Notes: generated by a model from the letters alone, not told the origin. DNA of 64,000 bases from Nissolia schottii (GCA_003254905.1 QANU01066119.1:18796-82795); one strand, 5' to 3'. Shown: positions 23,201 to 34,584, numbered from the stretch's first letter. Program-made: numbers and translations.

Positions 23201-24825
23201 CGTACAACTTATGTAGAGATAGATGGTTCTATTTCTTTAGCAGAGGATAAAAGAATTTCTCCGGAATTTGAGAGGCACATACCTTGATCTATAGGCTGCT
23301 GCTAGAGTGAAAATTTGAAGGGTAGTTTGTGCACTATGCCGGGTAAAGGGTACGAATTTCTGTCTTCCCTCTGTGGTTCCAGAACTGCAAAAACCATACC
23401 ACCATGAAAATAAAGGTAAAAAAAGTTATCAGGAACAGCGGGAGGAGATTCTTCCCTATATGTGTGTGTGTATATATATATATATATATCAGAAGAAAAG
23501 AAAAAGAACAAAAAGAAATATTTTACCAGATAAAAACAATGGTACAACTTTCTTTCTCTATAATCAACATGCTTTGAAAAGACAGTGTCATGGTTAATTA
23601 CTTTTAATATGGGATCATTAATTTGTACTTGCTCCTATAGACTTCGTCATTAAATACAAAAGACAACTATGAACTAAGCATATTATATTATATAGATGTC
23701 CAACAAAATCGGAGAGAATTATCAAATGGACATAGCCAAATGCAATCATATATGTCCTCAATTTAATATTTAATATTCTACATTGTGATTCCTAAATCAA
23801 TGTGAAACATGAACATAAATTTAAAGAAAATTCAATTGTCCTGTGATCAATCCCAATTTAGGATTGAAATTTTTTATTCAACTTTTCCATATCTTTTCGT
23901 GTCCGCTCAATAAAAATATATGTATACAATTATGATATCAAGCATGATTTTTTTCAAACAACTAATTTAAAATTACACACGATAATTTCACATGACAATT
24001 TTTTATTAGTGATACAAGATTTGAAGTAGGGTTGTTAAAATGAATATGGTCCACGAGTCTGACCCGTTTACCCGGTTAAATGGATGGACCAAATGTATAA
24101 AATTCGGCCTGCGAATAGCAAAAGTCCGCTTAGGCCCAGCCCATTTAATCTCGCGAGCTAAATTGATCTGTTTAGCATTAACATGGGCAAAACTCACAGA
24201 CTAACCAGCGTACACAGACCAAACATATAAAAACTGACTCGTAAATAGTAAAAACTCGTTATAAGGGCCAACCCGTTTAGGCCCGCGGGTTAGCTGGGTT
24301 GGGCTAGCCATTTGACAACCCTAATTTGAAGCAAGATTTTGGAAGAGAGAAATTTAATCCCCCAATTTATCCTCCAGGAAAAGCAAAGAGAAAAGGGGAA
24401 GAAGTGAAAGAATTGAAGGTGAATGATGGCGGATACCTTAAGGAAAGAGTGGTTATGGGTTGTTGAGTGAGTAAAGTTCCCCTGTCCCCATCTGCGATCC
24501 TTTGGATAAATGGCTCAAAATCAGCATGTGAGGCTAAGGGAACCACAGAGGTGAAAAGTGATTCCAATGCACATGCATCCATCTCTTGGATGTTGTAAGC
24601 CCCCAACCATCTCTTAAGATACTCCACCCCATGGTTCTGCTTCAGAATCTGGCATAGCATATGAGTCTGAACAGAGCCAGCGTTCTTGGACACATCCTCA
24701 AACCACCCAATGATATCACAACAGTAATCACTGCTGTTGCTGCTTCCAATTTTGCCATTTCCATGGCCATTGCCGTTGTTATAGCTCAGAGTTGGTTCCA
24801 TTAAAGTTGGTTGGTGCTGTGGCAT
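20232..24825 (-). CDS. GH3-family acyl-acid amido synthetase, GH3.10/DFL2-like, four exons
   Basis: GH3 enzymes are cytosolic ANL-superfamily enzymes that adenylate an acyl acid (jasmonate, auxin or benzoate types) and transfer it to an amino acid. Exons on the minus strand: 24825-24437, 23384-23283, 22982-22162, 20791-20232; introns 1052, 300 and 1370 bases. They join in frame to 623 residues (615 if Met at 24801 is used). ATP-binding motif SSGTTEGRQK at about 130-139 is formed across intron 1, and the second nucleotide motif SADYGSTESWIG lies at about 359-370. Exon 4 holds the C-terminal lid with DKNTEKDLQLVV, YTSYA-like FTSYASVTSEPGHYVIYWE and FKTPRC. The N-terminus (DIIGWFEDVSKNAGSVQT, GVEYLKRWLG, MDACALESLFTSVVPLASH) looks most like GH3.10/DFL2 of group I, by recall. 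Length and motifs are normal, so I expect a working enzyme; the acyl substrate cannot be read from sequence. The presumed 5' UTR carries an (ATT)8-like repeat at about 24858-24882. Intron 1 holds a hAT MITE. Confidence 0.93.
23461..23489. repeat. (TG)n(TA)n microsatellite in GH3 intron 1
   Basis: A TG run of five units continues into about nine TA units. It lies inside intron 1 of GH3, 77 bases from exon 2. Confidence 0.9.
24027..24323. mobile_element. hAT-type MITE in GH3 intron 1
   Basis: The terminal inverted repeats are TAGGGTTGTTAAAATG and CATTTGACAACCCTA. The element is 297 bases and is flanked by a perfect 8-base duplication, ATTTGAAG, at 24019-24026 and 24324-24331, as hAT transposases produce. 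It has no coding capacity. The interior holds GGCCCGCGGGTTAG and other GGCCCG blocks shared with the element at 50690. It lies wholly in intron 1 of GH3, 642 bases from the acceptor of exon 2. Confidence 0.9.
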
Positions 24826-25709
24826 CAGGGAGTGCGTGCTAGAAATGAATAAAAAATAGTAATAATAATAATAATAATAATGTTTGTGAGGGGTGGGGGT
24901 CACACACACTAAGGCAAAAAATGAGGAAGAAAGGAACAGGAGCACCGACTTGTTGAAATATCCCTTTTATTTTTAGTACTAGACTCTAGAGAACTTATTA
25001 TATATGCACCGTGATTTCGAAAGGCTTTATTTATAACAAACAAATATATTTGCAGAAGCATCATATAGATGGGTGGTACAGCAGATATAGACCACAAGAA
25101 ATGGCGTTATCGTTTTTAATGGGGTGAGAGAGAAATAGATACACTACGTGACGTGAGTTGTGTCATTTATATTCATTTTGACTTTATGTCAATTCATACT
25201 AATTTATTATTAAATAAGATTTTAATGAAATTTATATTTTAATGATATTTTATTCAATGATAGATGAATGTGATGAGCTGAAAAAGAAACTCATATTTAA
25301 ATAATTACAAATAGGAGTTTACTTTGGTACTCCATAACATTTAAGATTTTCTCATGTTTCCACTAACTTTAATTATTTATTGTTTTAAATTTATAATTAA
25401 ATTATAATTTTAATAATAAGGAGGTCTAAGTACCTTCGTAAAAACTTGAATACCATAAAAAAAAAACTTTATAAATATCTGATGATAATATGGGGCCTAG
25501 TGAACATAATATACTAATTGACTAGGGACCAAAATATAGGTGATCCCTCTTTCCCTCCAATTTATTGTGAGACCATACCTAAATCTAGATTTTTTGAACA
25601 CCATTAATTTATTTTTAATTAAACATTAAAAATACTAAAATATAAAATCATTTTTATAAAAGAAAAAGGGTCTAATTGCTATGTGTTAATAATGTAAAAA
25701 AAAAAAAAA
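24826..25709. other. Upstream region of GH3
   Basis: This stretch should include the GH3 promoter on the minus strand. Candidate TATA-like sequences lie near 24995-25005 (TATATA). The rest, 25140-25700, is very AT-rich with no gene visible. Confidence 0.4.
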
Positions 25710-25787
25710 NNNNNNNNNNNNNNNNNNNNNNNNNNNNNNNNNNNNNNNNNNNNNNNNNNNNNNNNNNNNNNNNNNNNNNNNNNNNNN
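25710..25787. other. Assembly gap, 78 N
   Basis: Run of N between a 14-base A run and a TA run of about 20 bases. The flanks suggest that the gap is a collapsed simple repeat. Confidence 0.97.
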
Positions 25788-25803
25788 TATATATATATAT
25801 ATA

Positions 25804-25880
25804 TATTATGGGTCTTTCTACTATACCTAAGACAATGAGTTTAGTCCCCGAGCCGGCTTGAACCACATAAATTTGGTGGC
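25804..25880 (+). repeat. Dispersed repeat, copy 1 (partner at 26400-26470)
   Basis: GGTCTTTCTACTATACCTAA plus a following GTTTAGTCCCCGAGCCGGCTT stretch recur, diverged, at 26405-26462 in the same orientation. The pair brackets the MULE-type MITE at 25983. No coding capacity; source element unknown. Confidence 0.6.
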
Positions 25881-25982
25881 AAGTATAACAAATAAGTCAT
25901 CATAAACTAATCTTGCTAATATGTCAAAATCTCTATCCAGTTATAATATTTTTTTTAAAAAAACAATGACATAAACATTCTT

Positions 25983-26346
25983 GGGTTAAATATGTTTTTA
26001 ATCGCTGAAAAATTATAAATTTTGTGTTTTATCCCTGAAAATTTTTTTGTTAAAAAATAGTCTCTGATAAATTTTTTTTACTAGGATTTAGTCCCCACCA
26101 TTAGGATGAGTCATTAATGGCTGATGTGAGAGTTAACTTGGCTACATGGCAATGCACATGACTGCCATGTGGTAATGAACTTGACTGCCACGTAGTCAAG
26201 TTAACTGTCACGTCAGCCGTTAACGGTTCATTCTAACGGTAGGAACTAAATCCAACCCAAAAAATGCAGACTATTTCTTAACCAAAAAAATTAATAATAA
26301 AGTAAAAAATTTATAATTTTTTGGAGACTAAAAACATATTTAACCC
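25983..26346. mobile_element. Mutator-like (MULE) MITE
   Basis: A 364-base palindrome-like element. Its ends are GGGTTAAATATGTTTTTAAT and the inverse, with about 40 bases of terminal inverted repeat. The flanking 9-base sequences AACATTCTT (25974-25982) and AAAATTCTT (26347-26355) match at 8 of 9, the size MULE transposases produce. A second inner inverted repeat (AGTTAACTTGGCTACATGG / TAGTCAAGTTAACTG) extends the hairpin. Non-coding. This end sequence is common in legume MITEs (from memory). Confidence 0.82.
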
Positions 26347-26400
26347 AAAATTCTTTATCTTTTGCATGTTAATAACACCTAAGTTTTTAAAAAAATTAGA

Positions 26401-26470
26401 TTATAGGTCTTTCTACTATACCTAAGCAATTTATGAATTTAATACCCGGGCTGATTTCAACCAATAAATA
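26401..26470 (+). repeat. Dispersed repeat, copy 2
   Basis: Partner of the copy at 25804; see that entry. It keeps GGTCTTTCTACTATACCTAA exactly and then diverges. Confidence 0.6.
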
Positions 26471-26645
26471 TAACACATAATTTAAATATATATTTGATAC
26501 AAAAATTTATAAAATTAATTATTTAGAATTATAATTCATTTTTTTTAAAAAAAATTTGTTGCAAAATATATCCTTCTTAATTTTTATCTCTTTCAACTCT
26601 AACCTAACCCGTTTGTTGTGAATTTGCAAAAAAGATTGGTGAAGT

Positions 26646-27608
26646 TAAGGATGACAATTGGTTAGATAGTACCTCCTCCATCCCCAATATCGCCACTCCT
26701 CTACGGTAGGTAGAAATTCCCCACTACCTCCATCCCTACCAGATAATAAAAAAAAAATGCTGAACTAACTCAAAAAGTGGTTTATTCTTGGTTTTGCTAC
26801 GATCATTATTAAGAGTTAAGGACAATAATGGAAAGCTGTACATTGTATTTTTTAGAATGAAGTCAAAAAGTTGTTCAAAAATGTTAATTTTCAATAAAAA
26901 AAAAAGCTTTAGAGAATTCAAAGACGGAGACGATAAACAAAATCTCTAATACGTATATTAATATTAAGCATACATGATACAAAAATAAAAATAAAAATGA
27001 GCATACAAAATACCTTTGAGGATAGAAATTAATGACAGTAGGAACGGCAAAGAAACGAGTGACAGTGGCAGACGAGTATCTCAAACTCTAAAGCGGCGGA
27101 GCAGTGTGTATGATGATGCAGCATGCACGGTGGAGCAGCATTTGTGACGGAGCAATGATGTAACAATGATAGTGGTTGGCAGTAGAGAGGGTGCGTCCTA
27201 GGTGGCTTGGTTGAGTTTGGGTGGAGTTTTTGTTTTTTTGTCAAGTATATATGGTTGAGTTTGGGTTTGAATTTTTTTGGCCTTTTTGATTTTAGAGGGT
27301 AGGACTGAGAAGAAATATTATGTTGAGTTTAAAATATTATAAGAAATATTATTTTATTATTTTATTTATTAAAAGTAATATAAAATATAATAAATATCCT
27401 TCCAAAAAGGTATAATAAATACGAAATTATTTAATTATCTCTTGAGTTCAGGTATACATCGAGGTGAGTAATATCTCATCTTCTTATCAGTTTTCTTCAC
27501 ATGCAAACTTTTGTCCCAATCCTCACAAGAAAAAATTTCATGCGTTCGTGTACCCATTTGGGTATCTCCGTAGGTATCCACGCGATCAGATATTCGTTGT
27601 TATCCCTA
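26646..27608. mobile_element. Old hAT-like non-autonomous element
   Basis: The ends TAAGGATGACAA and TTGTTATCCCTA are inverted copies with two mismatches. The flanking 8-base sequences GGTGAAGT and ATAGAAGT agree at 5 of 8. Inside, CCATCCC and GGTATCC blocks resemble other hAT MITEs. The 963-base span contains AT-rich filler that may be later insertion. No transposase fragment seen. Confidence 0.45.
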
Positions 27609-28400
27609 ATAGAAGTGTATAGTTAAGATTGAGAGAGATAAAAATTAAAAAGAGTTTTTTTAAAAAAAGACTAAACTAGTATAATGCTAAATAATAAATT
27701 TTATATTAAATTTTTGAAGTTAAATGTTACGTTTTAATTGGTCCAAGTCCCCTAAACCCATAAAATTGTTTCGGTTATAACTTTTATTTTATTTTTTGTT
27801 AAATTATCGTAGGTTAATGGCGATATATTTTCAGTTTTTTATGATTTTATTGTACAATATTTTTCCTTATTTTTCTTGCATAGCCTCTAAATTGACACGT
27901 GGCCTTTTAAATAGGAAAATAAATTAGATAGACGTCGCCTTTATCCTTAAGACCATTTTATCTCATTTTATGGTTAGTATGGACAAGAGATGAAGTTTCA
28001 AGCCTTACCCCAGAAAAGAACATTGAGAACGAGAGGCCAAGTATCAAGTAGCAAAGCGGGGAAAAGAAACGTTTTTGTGATGTTTCACATCTTTAACAAG
28101 CATCTACTAATTCTGTAGTAGATTTTAAAGTGGTGACATGTAGCTTTGGCTTGTATTGCACGAGCTTTTTAAATATTCTTTCTGTCTTTTTATTTTATTT
28201 TGTGAAAATGTTAACAAATTTGTTTCCAGACTTAAGGTTTAGTAGGAAATAACTCTTTTCCAATATTGGTATACTCGTTTAGGATTGAAACACTTGAAAG
28301 TATCACCAATTATTTTTCATGATGAAGTATTTTAGGGGGTCACTAATGATAGGTGTGCACTTGAAAAACATCAAACGTACGATTTGCATAGTTACGTATG
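27609..28400. other. Intergenic, nothing recognisable
   Basis: AT-rich sequence without plausible open frames, repeats or RNA genes. Confidence 0.45.
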
Positions 28401-28427
28401 CTACACAAGATACAAACACAAACACAA

Positions 28428-29150
28428 ACACAAACATTTTAAAATAGATACACAAACTTTACAATAAAAATACTTAAACTTTTTTAAATATGTATTTTAG
28501 ATGATAATAATCATCCAAAGTAATAGACTTTGGATGCTTTCTAACTTACACAGCTAAAAATAGAAAACTGAATTAGTTAAGTTAGTTGCACATGGTTAGT
28601 TAGTTTTGCACATGGTTAATTACTTGACTTGCTATCCAAGAAACCAAGTAAAACTTGTATATAAGGTTCCATGCCTTCATTAAATGAAAATAAGATTTCA
28701 TTTTTTCATCAATCAAAACCTCTATCAATGTAAACCAAATAAAACTGGATTCGCATTGCCTTACATGGTGAAAAGTAACTATCACGCTCTCTCTCCTACT
28801 CCCTACTCACACTCTAAGTGCGTGAACTCACTTTCTATTATACACAAACATTTTAAAATAGATACACAAACTTTTGAACAATCATAAACAAAGAATAAGA
28901 TGAAAATGAAAATGAAAACGAAAAGGAAGAAGAAGAAAACTTTGGTGTTCAAATACACAAACTTTTGAATAAACATACACAAACTATTTTACTCACACAC
29001 ACAAACTTTAGAACAAGTAGAAACAAAGAATAAGACTGAAATAAAAACGAAGAATAAGAAGAAAACTTTGGAGTTCACATACACAAATTTTAGAACAACA
29101 AAAAAATAAAGAATAAGACGAAAAGAAAAACTCTGGAATTCATAATATCT
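28428..29150. repeat. Diverged tandem repeats split by an LTR-like segment
   Basis: A 33-base sequence around ACATTTTAAAATAGATACAC occurs identically at about 28428-28460 and 28842-28874. From 28865 a unit containing ACACAAACTTTTGAACAA, ACAAAGAATAAGA and GAAAACTTTGG(T/A)GTTCA recurs about three times to 29150. The DNA between the 33-base copies (about 28461-28841) has a TATATAAGG box and copia-LTR-like layout, so an insertion into a tandem array is likely. Confidence 0.5.
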
Positions 29151-29690
29151 TGCGAAAAAAGAGAACAAAAATTAAAAAAATTAAAAAGACAACGGAAACA
29201 AGAAGAGGAGAGAAAAAAAAAAGAAGAAAAAAAAAAAGAAAAGAAGACGTGTGATGTGGAGAGGAGTGAGAAAACAAATTTTAAACGCATTTGGATGTAG
29301 TTAACTATATTTCAGTTGTACACAAAACATTATTGTTTAGAGGGAAACTCCCTACCAAATTTAGAGGGTAATTAATGTATTTGTTAAGAGGATTACAATT
29401 GATTTAACATAAATTATTTGTTTGGATACTAAAATTAAATGAATTTCAAAATATTAAGTATTTTTATGAGGTATTTTTTAAAATTTAAAAATAGTATAGA
29501 TTTTAATTTGCTCATCTTTATAAGGAATTTTAAAGTTCCTCTCGATTCTATTAATTATCTATTGACTTCCTCCACCACAAAGTCTACCACCAATTGTCGT
29601 CCACTACCCTTCCTCCATCATTGTCGCCTGTAGTTGGTTTATTGCTCACCGCTCATCACCGAGCAGCCAAATGCCGTTTGAACCCACCCA
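29151..29690. other. Purine-rich then AT-rich spacer
   Basis: GA/A-rich low complexity covers 29150-29250. It is followed by AT-rich DNA with a short CCACCA stretch near 29570. No gene seen. Confidence 0.45.
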
Positions 29691-30730
29691 AAGTGAAGGT
29701 AATACAATCTTGTAATTCAATTGAAATATTTTGTAAATGAAGTGATATAGTTATACTTGATCTATCTTCTTTGCTTGATGAACTTTAAGATGCATTTCAT
29801 GAGTTACATGAAGAATGTTTGAAGCTTTTTAAACTTGTTTCCTCTTTAAAAAAAAACCATTCTAATTTAAGAAAATGAGCTTTTTATATTAACCAAAGAG
29901 TTAGAGGAACTCAAGATTGAAAACAAAACTCTGGGATTAATTGATGAAAATTCATCTTGCACTAAATGTCTATTTAATAAAAACGCAATTGCATCATTTC
30001 TTGTTAATCTTGTAAAAGTTGTGAAAATGAGAACAATGATTTGAAAAGTACTCTTTCCAAGTTTACCTTTGGTAGAAACAATTTAGATATATTGCTAGGA
30101 AAACAAAGATGTGTTTTTGACATTGTCGGATTAAAATATAATCCTAAAGGTCAACAAAAGTTTTATAAAAACTTCTTTGCCTCAACTAGTATGGCTAGCT
30201 CTCCTTTTATAACATGCTTTCATTGTGGCGAGAAATGACATATTGGATCTACATGTTATATTAGAAAGAATGGAAATGGGCACATTGACTAAAACTAAAA
30301 TTCAAGGACCCAGACTAAAACTAAAATTCAAGGACCCAAAAAAGTTTAAGTACCTAAATCCAAAGTTTAAACTTGTGTTATAGGTGTGCTTAAAGATCAA
30401 AAGTTCAAGTTGGTACCTTGATAATGGTTGCTCCAAAAACATGATGTGAGATGACTCAAAATTCCAACTCATCGAATCTAAGAAGCATGGGCATGTGACT
30501 CATGGAGACAAAAATAGAGGAAAAATAATTAATTGGAATCGACAAAGTTAGTAAAACCCCTTCCACCTCTATTTAAAATGTACTACTTGTTGATGGTCTT
30601 AAGCACAACTTACTTAGTATTAGTCAATTATTATGTGATAAAGATAATAATGCCATATTTAATTCAAATTGTTGTATAATAAAAAGTAAAGATGATAAGA
30701 AATTAAGTAATCAACTTTCATAAAAGCATG
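29690..30730 (+). pseudogene. copia gag/protease remnant with zinc knuckle
   Basis: The coiled-coil part (ENELFILTKELEELKIENKTL and a CTKCLFNKNA stretch near 29870-30000) is followed by an in-frame block at 30041-30238 with FTFGRNNLDILLGKQRCVFD. Then comes a CCHC-type zinc knuckle, CFHCGEK followed by a stop, HIGSTC. Protease-region fragments with stops follow (VLLVDGLKHNLLSISQL-like near 30590-30620). This is the SIRE/Maximus-like copia gag pattern by recall. No LTRs could be assigned. Confidence 0.7.
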
Positions 30731-32010
30731 TCTCACTAATACCGTTTAGAAATTAATTTAATTCTGGGGACGAAAGATAATTGATTCCGAGGGCTCACGA
30801 ATTTCCGCGAGAACTCAAAACTATTACCTTGATAGCTATTCTTGAAATAGCATAGTGATTTAGATTCTAAATCCTAATAAATCACTTTTACATAATTATC
30901 TAGGTTGCGGAATGATTTCTAAAGGAACGGAAAGTTATACCAAAGACCACACGTAATCCTATAACAGTTACACGTGAGAAAGAGCATAATTTTCTAAAAT
31001 GGTTCTAAGGTGGAACAAGGATGTTTTAGGAAATTTAAATGATATATGAATCTATTTCAAGATATTTCTTGGTAATTACAGGCGCGAATATGAGGTTACC
31101 GAGGCCATCGGTTGGCCGACAGGGCTCACCGAGGCTTATTGGGCAACTAGCGACTCGCGAAATGTTTTTCGCCTTTTCTAAACGTCTGGTTAACCCCATA
31201 GCAATTTGAATAATCCTCTCAATGTATAATTTGGATAACCTGAGAGGTGCTGAAGAAAATTCCCAAGTGTATCTCAGTTCAGCAGGCTTCCACTCTAATA
31301 ACAAGGAAAATCAAGGCGTAAGTTTTTGGGTGCATGTGCATCACAGGATAAGAAGGAAACCAATGACCTAGGCTTTTATTTAATTTGATTATTAGGAGAG
31401 TGTATTGTGTTTTCTTTTTAAATCTCTTGCTTTTGAGGGAAGTGGGGTTTGTCTCCCTTGTGGTGAAGAAGTAACAAATACACGTTAAACGCGTGGGTTC
31501 GTTAGGCGATTAGCAATGAACAGAAGAGTTCTCTTGAGGATTTTCTTCAAACGAAAGGAAGTGACAATGGTAGTGAGAAGGATAAGAGAGTGAGGGATGG
31601 ATGGTGGATGCTTCGATGAAGTTAATTAAGAATGTGTCGATGAAGGAAATACAAGATTTCCCTCCGCGAGTTCGTCTTGTTGTCGACAAAAGGAAGAGTT
31701 CTTGATTATGATCGGTGGGACTTAGAGAATTTGTTTCTCTAAGGATCTTCATACCATTTCAACATGAAATAATGAATAAGAAATGAACGAGGTGGTGACA
31801 ACACATGGCCGAAAGGCCAAGTGCCCAAGGGAAAACATTCTGAGACAATTTTCAGAATAGCAGGGAAAAAGTGAGGTGTTACACTATTTTAACACCTTGT
31901 TGCAAAAGAACCACCGTCATGCGGATCTTCCACATTCCAAAGTTGATGCGCCCATCAAATAGCTGAATTTTGTAGGTGACATTTTGAACAAAATCTCCCA
32001 GAACTCTAAA
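30731..32010. other. Repeat-like non-coding block
   Basis: The block starts near TGGGGACGAAAGATAA and contains CCGAGGCC/GGTTGGCC runs (31100-31140) that recall gypsy chromovirus 3' LTR regions, but ends and target duplication were not found. No coding domain. Short frames on the minus strand at 31035-31304 and 31510-31752 show no motif. Confidence 0.3.
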
Positions 32011-32014
32011 TAGA

Positions 32015-32026
32015 GCTTTGATACCA
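32015..32026 (-). promoter_or_regulatory. Minus-strand copia primer-binding site
   Basis: The reverse complement reads TGGTATCAAAGC, a tRNA-Met primer-binding site. It would place the 5' LTR of a minus-strand element to the right, from about 32031 to at most 32717, ending TGACA next to the site. The LTR-like block has repeated ATCTCAAATAC and TATACAAA stretches. No gag is recognisable on the left. Confidence 0.45.
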
Positions 32027-32717
32027 GTTTGTCATAGAATTAGCGAAAACGAACAAAAATAGTGTATAAAAAATAAATGTGGTTTAACTCTATATCCACA
32101 TGCAAATAAGTCAAGTATTACAAAATTAGTGATATCTCACAACACTAAAACCAATATCTCAAATACACATAAATACCAAAGGTATATCTCAAATGGTGTA
32201 TATCAATAGAACTCTAAAAAAACAAAAGAGAAATAGAAGTTTATAATTTCTCTACGCGAGAAAGGGATATACAAATTGTTTTGTTTTGATGAAGTTCTTC
32301 GAAAGCAATTTATAGTGAATGTTTGCACATGTTAACTATCCATCATTCGTGAAAACACTTTATATTCTCATTATCTCACAATCTAAATAAAAAACTACAA
32401 TTACGGTGAATGTTTACTTTTTTTTTGCAAGCCACACATTACAATAGTCTTTTATTCTACTAAATATTATTATAATTTTAATTAATTAATTAATTAATGA
32501 TTTTTATTATTTATTTAATACTTTTATTATTCATTTTTATTTAATAAAATAAAATAAGAAAGATTGAAAGAGATAATATATGTTAAAAGCCAAGTCTTCT
32601 CCATCATTTTGATCAATAAGAGAAGTTTGATGAATAAGCTTATACAATACATTCATTGCAACAAAAAATTGATATAGTCATTATGTGTTGGTATTAAACT
32701 TAACCTATCATATCCTA

Positions 32718-33386
32718 TAGGAATGGCAAAAGGGGCGAGGCAATGCAGACCAACTTGCATATAACTGGTCGCATATAAATGCGGCAGGGTAGACCAATTA
32801 TTTAGGGGGAGTTAAAAATGTGTACTCTCCCTTTTTATTGCGGGTTTGCGAGTTGGCGGGTTGACTCGCTAGTTGCCACAATTAATTTTTTTCTTTGAAC
32901 TGAGCTAATTAGTCTAACTTTGAGAATAATATAATAGTTAATTTTGTTCACCACTAAATTTTCTTTTTTAGACTTGAGATTGAGCTTTGTTTCCCTTCTA
33001 AACATTTGGTTATCTGACACTTTAACTTGATGATATGTTTTGTAGTTGTTGCTACAACGATGAGCTAAGTTTAAACATACCAAAGTTACAATCAATCTTT
33101 CTTCTAGAATTAAGATGTATGATCAAAAAAGTAAATAAATAACCATGCCCAAAAAGATACAAAAGAAAGCATAGTCCAAAAATAGTTTATTTCTATTTTT
33201 CTTAGCCTGTGAATCAACTTACCTGGCCCACCCTGCTTCTCCCTCGCTTCAACTTGTGAGTCAAATGAGTCTAATCCAACGAGTTAAAAATTTTAAATGG
33301 GTTAAAACTTTCAACTCGTCTTAGAAAATTAAGATGGAGAGTTGCCCACCTTCCCTTGTTGAGTTGGACCCGTTTTGTCATTCCTA
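32718..33386. mobile_element. hAT-like non-autonomous element
   Basis: The terminal inverted repeats TAGGAATGGCAAAA and TTTTGTCATTCCTA match at 13 of 14. The span is 669 bases. Flanking 8-mers ATATCCTA and ATCTTATA agree at 5 of 8. Interior GGCCCACCC and GGGTTGACTCG stretches are typical of hAT MITEs. An AT-rich core with no coding similarity lies between. Confidence 0.6.
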
Positions 33387-33397
33387 ATCTTATACGT

Positions 33398-33573
33398 AGT
33401 GTTTGGTTGGACTAATAAAACATGGGGACAGAGACAGATGAAATGTCTTTCCTGCCAGACCCAATTTCATGTCTTGGCAATCTAAAATTTTGTGTTCCCT
33501 GTATCTCAATTTTAGCGAGGAATAAAAAATACAAAATTTTGTTTCCCGTGTCCACCCTTCAACCAAACGCTGC
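33398..33573. mobile_element. Small MITE with GTGTTTGGTTG ends
   Basis: The left arm GTGTTTGGTTGGAC and right arm CAACCAAACGC are inverted copies. The inner arms GGGGACAGAGAC and GTTTCCCGTGTCCAC also pair. It sits 11 bases after the hAT-like element. Superfamily uncertain; the ends recall hAT or Harbinger MITEs. Confidence 0.55.
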
Positions 33574-33841
33574 ATAAGGTGTGCGAAACAAGGCCTTTAA
33601 TGTTTTATTAGGCTATTCAACTACCTTAGCCGTTCTCATTCGCTTGCATGTTCAAATAGATACCCTCACTGCAAATAAATACTTGAACACGGTTGGTCGC
33701 TGTTAAATTAGACTACAACTCCATTGGAACTTTACCTACACTGTAGGGTTCAAAATTCAAAAGCTCTAGCGTACTTTAGAGAATATTTTGGTTAAAATGC
33801 TGTAGTGTACTTTAAAGAATACTAATTACCTAACTAACCAC

Positions 33842-34584
33842 TGTATCCCGTCCCAGCTTTTGACAAAGAAAAAATATAGGTACACATCACCACTGCCGTT
33901 AAGAAGGACACACAACTCTCATAATACAATTCTGTTATTTCCTATTTTTTGTATTTTTTTTGTAGTCTTTGTTGTGTCCCTTTGCCCGTTTATTCAAGAT
34001 GTTTAACATGGTATCAAAGCCATGGCGCCCTCCGTGAGCTATCTCGTCTTCGCCACCTCCACCTCCGCCGCTACTCTCCATTCTTCATGTTGCCTAACGC
34101 TGCCTCTGTGTAGTCTCCGATGTTACATATCGCTGCTTCCGTGCAGTCTCTGATGTTTTCCGTAATCGCTGCCTCCGTGCAGTCTCCGATATCACCTATC
34201 GCTACCGTTGTCGCTGCCTCCGTGCAGTCTCCAATGTTGCCTATTGCTGCCTCTGTGCAGTCCCCGATGTTTTCCGGACAAGACCTTGACACCGCTCTTT
34301 TTTTTCACTTAACAACCTTTGCTTGTGACAAGCTGAAAGCTCATGGAGCTTTAGCTTGAGGGAGGGTGTTAAGAATAATATATATTATGTTTGATTTGAT
34401 TTGATTGTGATTTGTTTTTGGCCGTTGAGTTTTGGTCGTTGTTTTTTCAGCCTATAAATAGACTCACCTTCTATTGTAAATTAACTCAGACAACTCAGGT
34501 AATATAATTGTTATTTCTCTGTTATCTATCTTTCTCTTATATTTTCTGGTATGTCATTTATCTGTTTTTCCACGATGTTTAACA
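33842..34584 (+). mobile_element. Tiny deleted copia-like element (TRIM-like)
   Basis: The element has a primer-binding site TGGTATCAAAGCC at 34009-34021. A polypurine tract, GAGGGAGGG, lies at 34358-34366. A 3' LTR runs from 34367 to 34584 (TGTTAAG ... GATGTTTAACA). Both LTRs end AGATGTTTAACA or CGATGTTTAACA. ACCAC occurs at 33837-33841 and 34585-34589, a possible 5-base target duplication. The internal region is only 358 bases and encodes no polymerase. The left LTR (about 167 bases) aligns with the right one only near its end, so it may be recombinant or deleted. TRIM-like structure is inference. Confidence 0.6.
34098..34277 (+). repeat. 33-bp minisatellite inside the deleted copia element
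   Basis: Five units share CGCTGCCTCCGTGCAGTCTC, spaced 33, 36, 45 and 33 bases. All spacings are multiples of three, and the plus frame reads repeated AASVQSPM. The resulting 79-residue frame (34120-34359) is a by-product of the repeat with no known family. Confidence 0.75.

Noticed and set aside
34071..34292. Minus-strand repeat protein with NIGDCTEAA units
   Set aside because: It is the antisense reading of the 33-bp minisatellite and has no start context or family.
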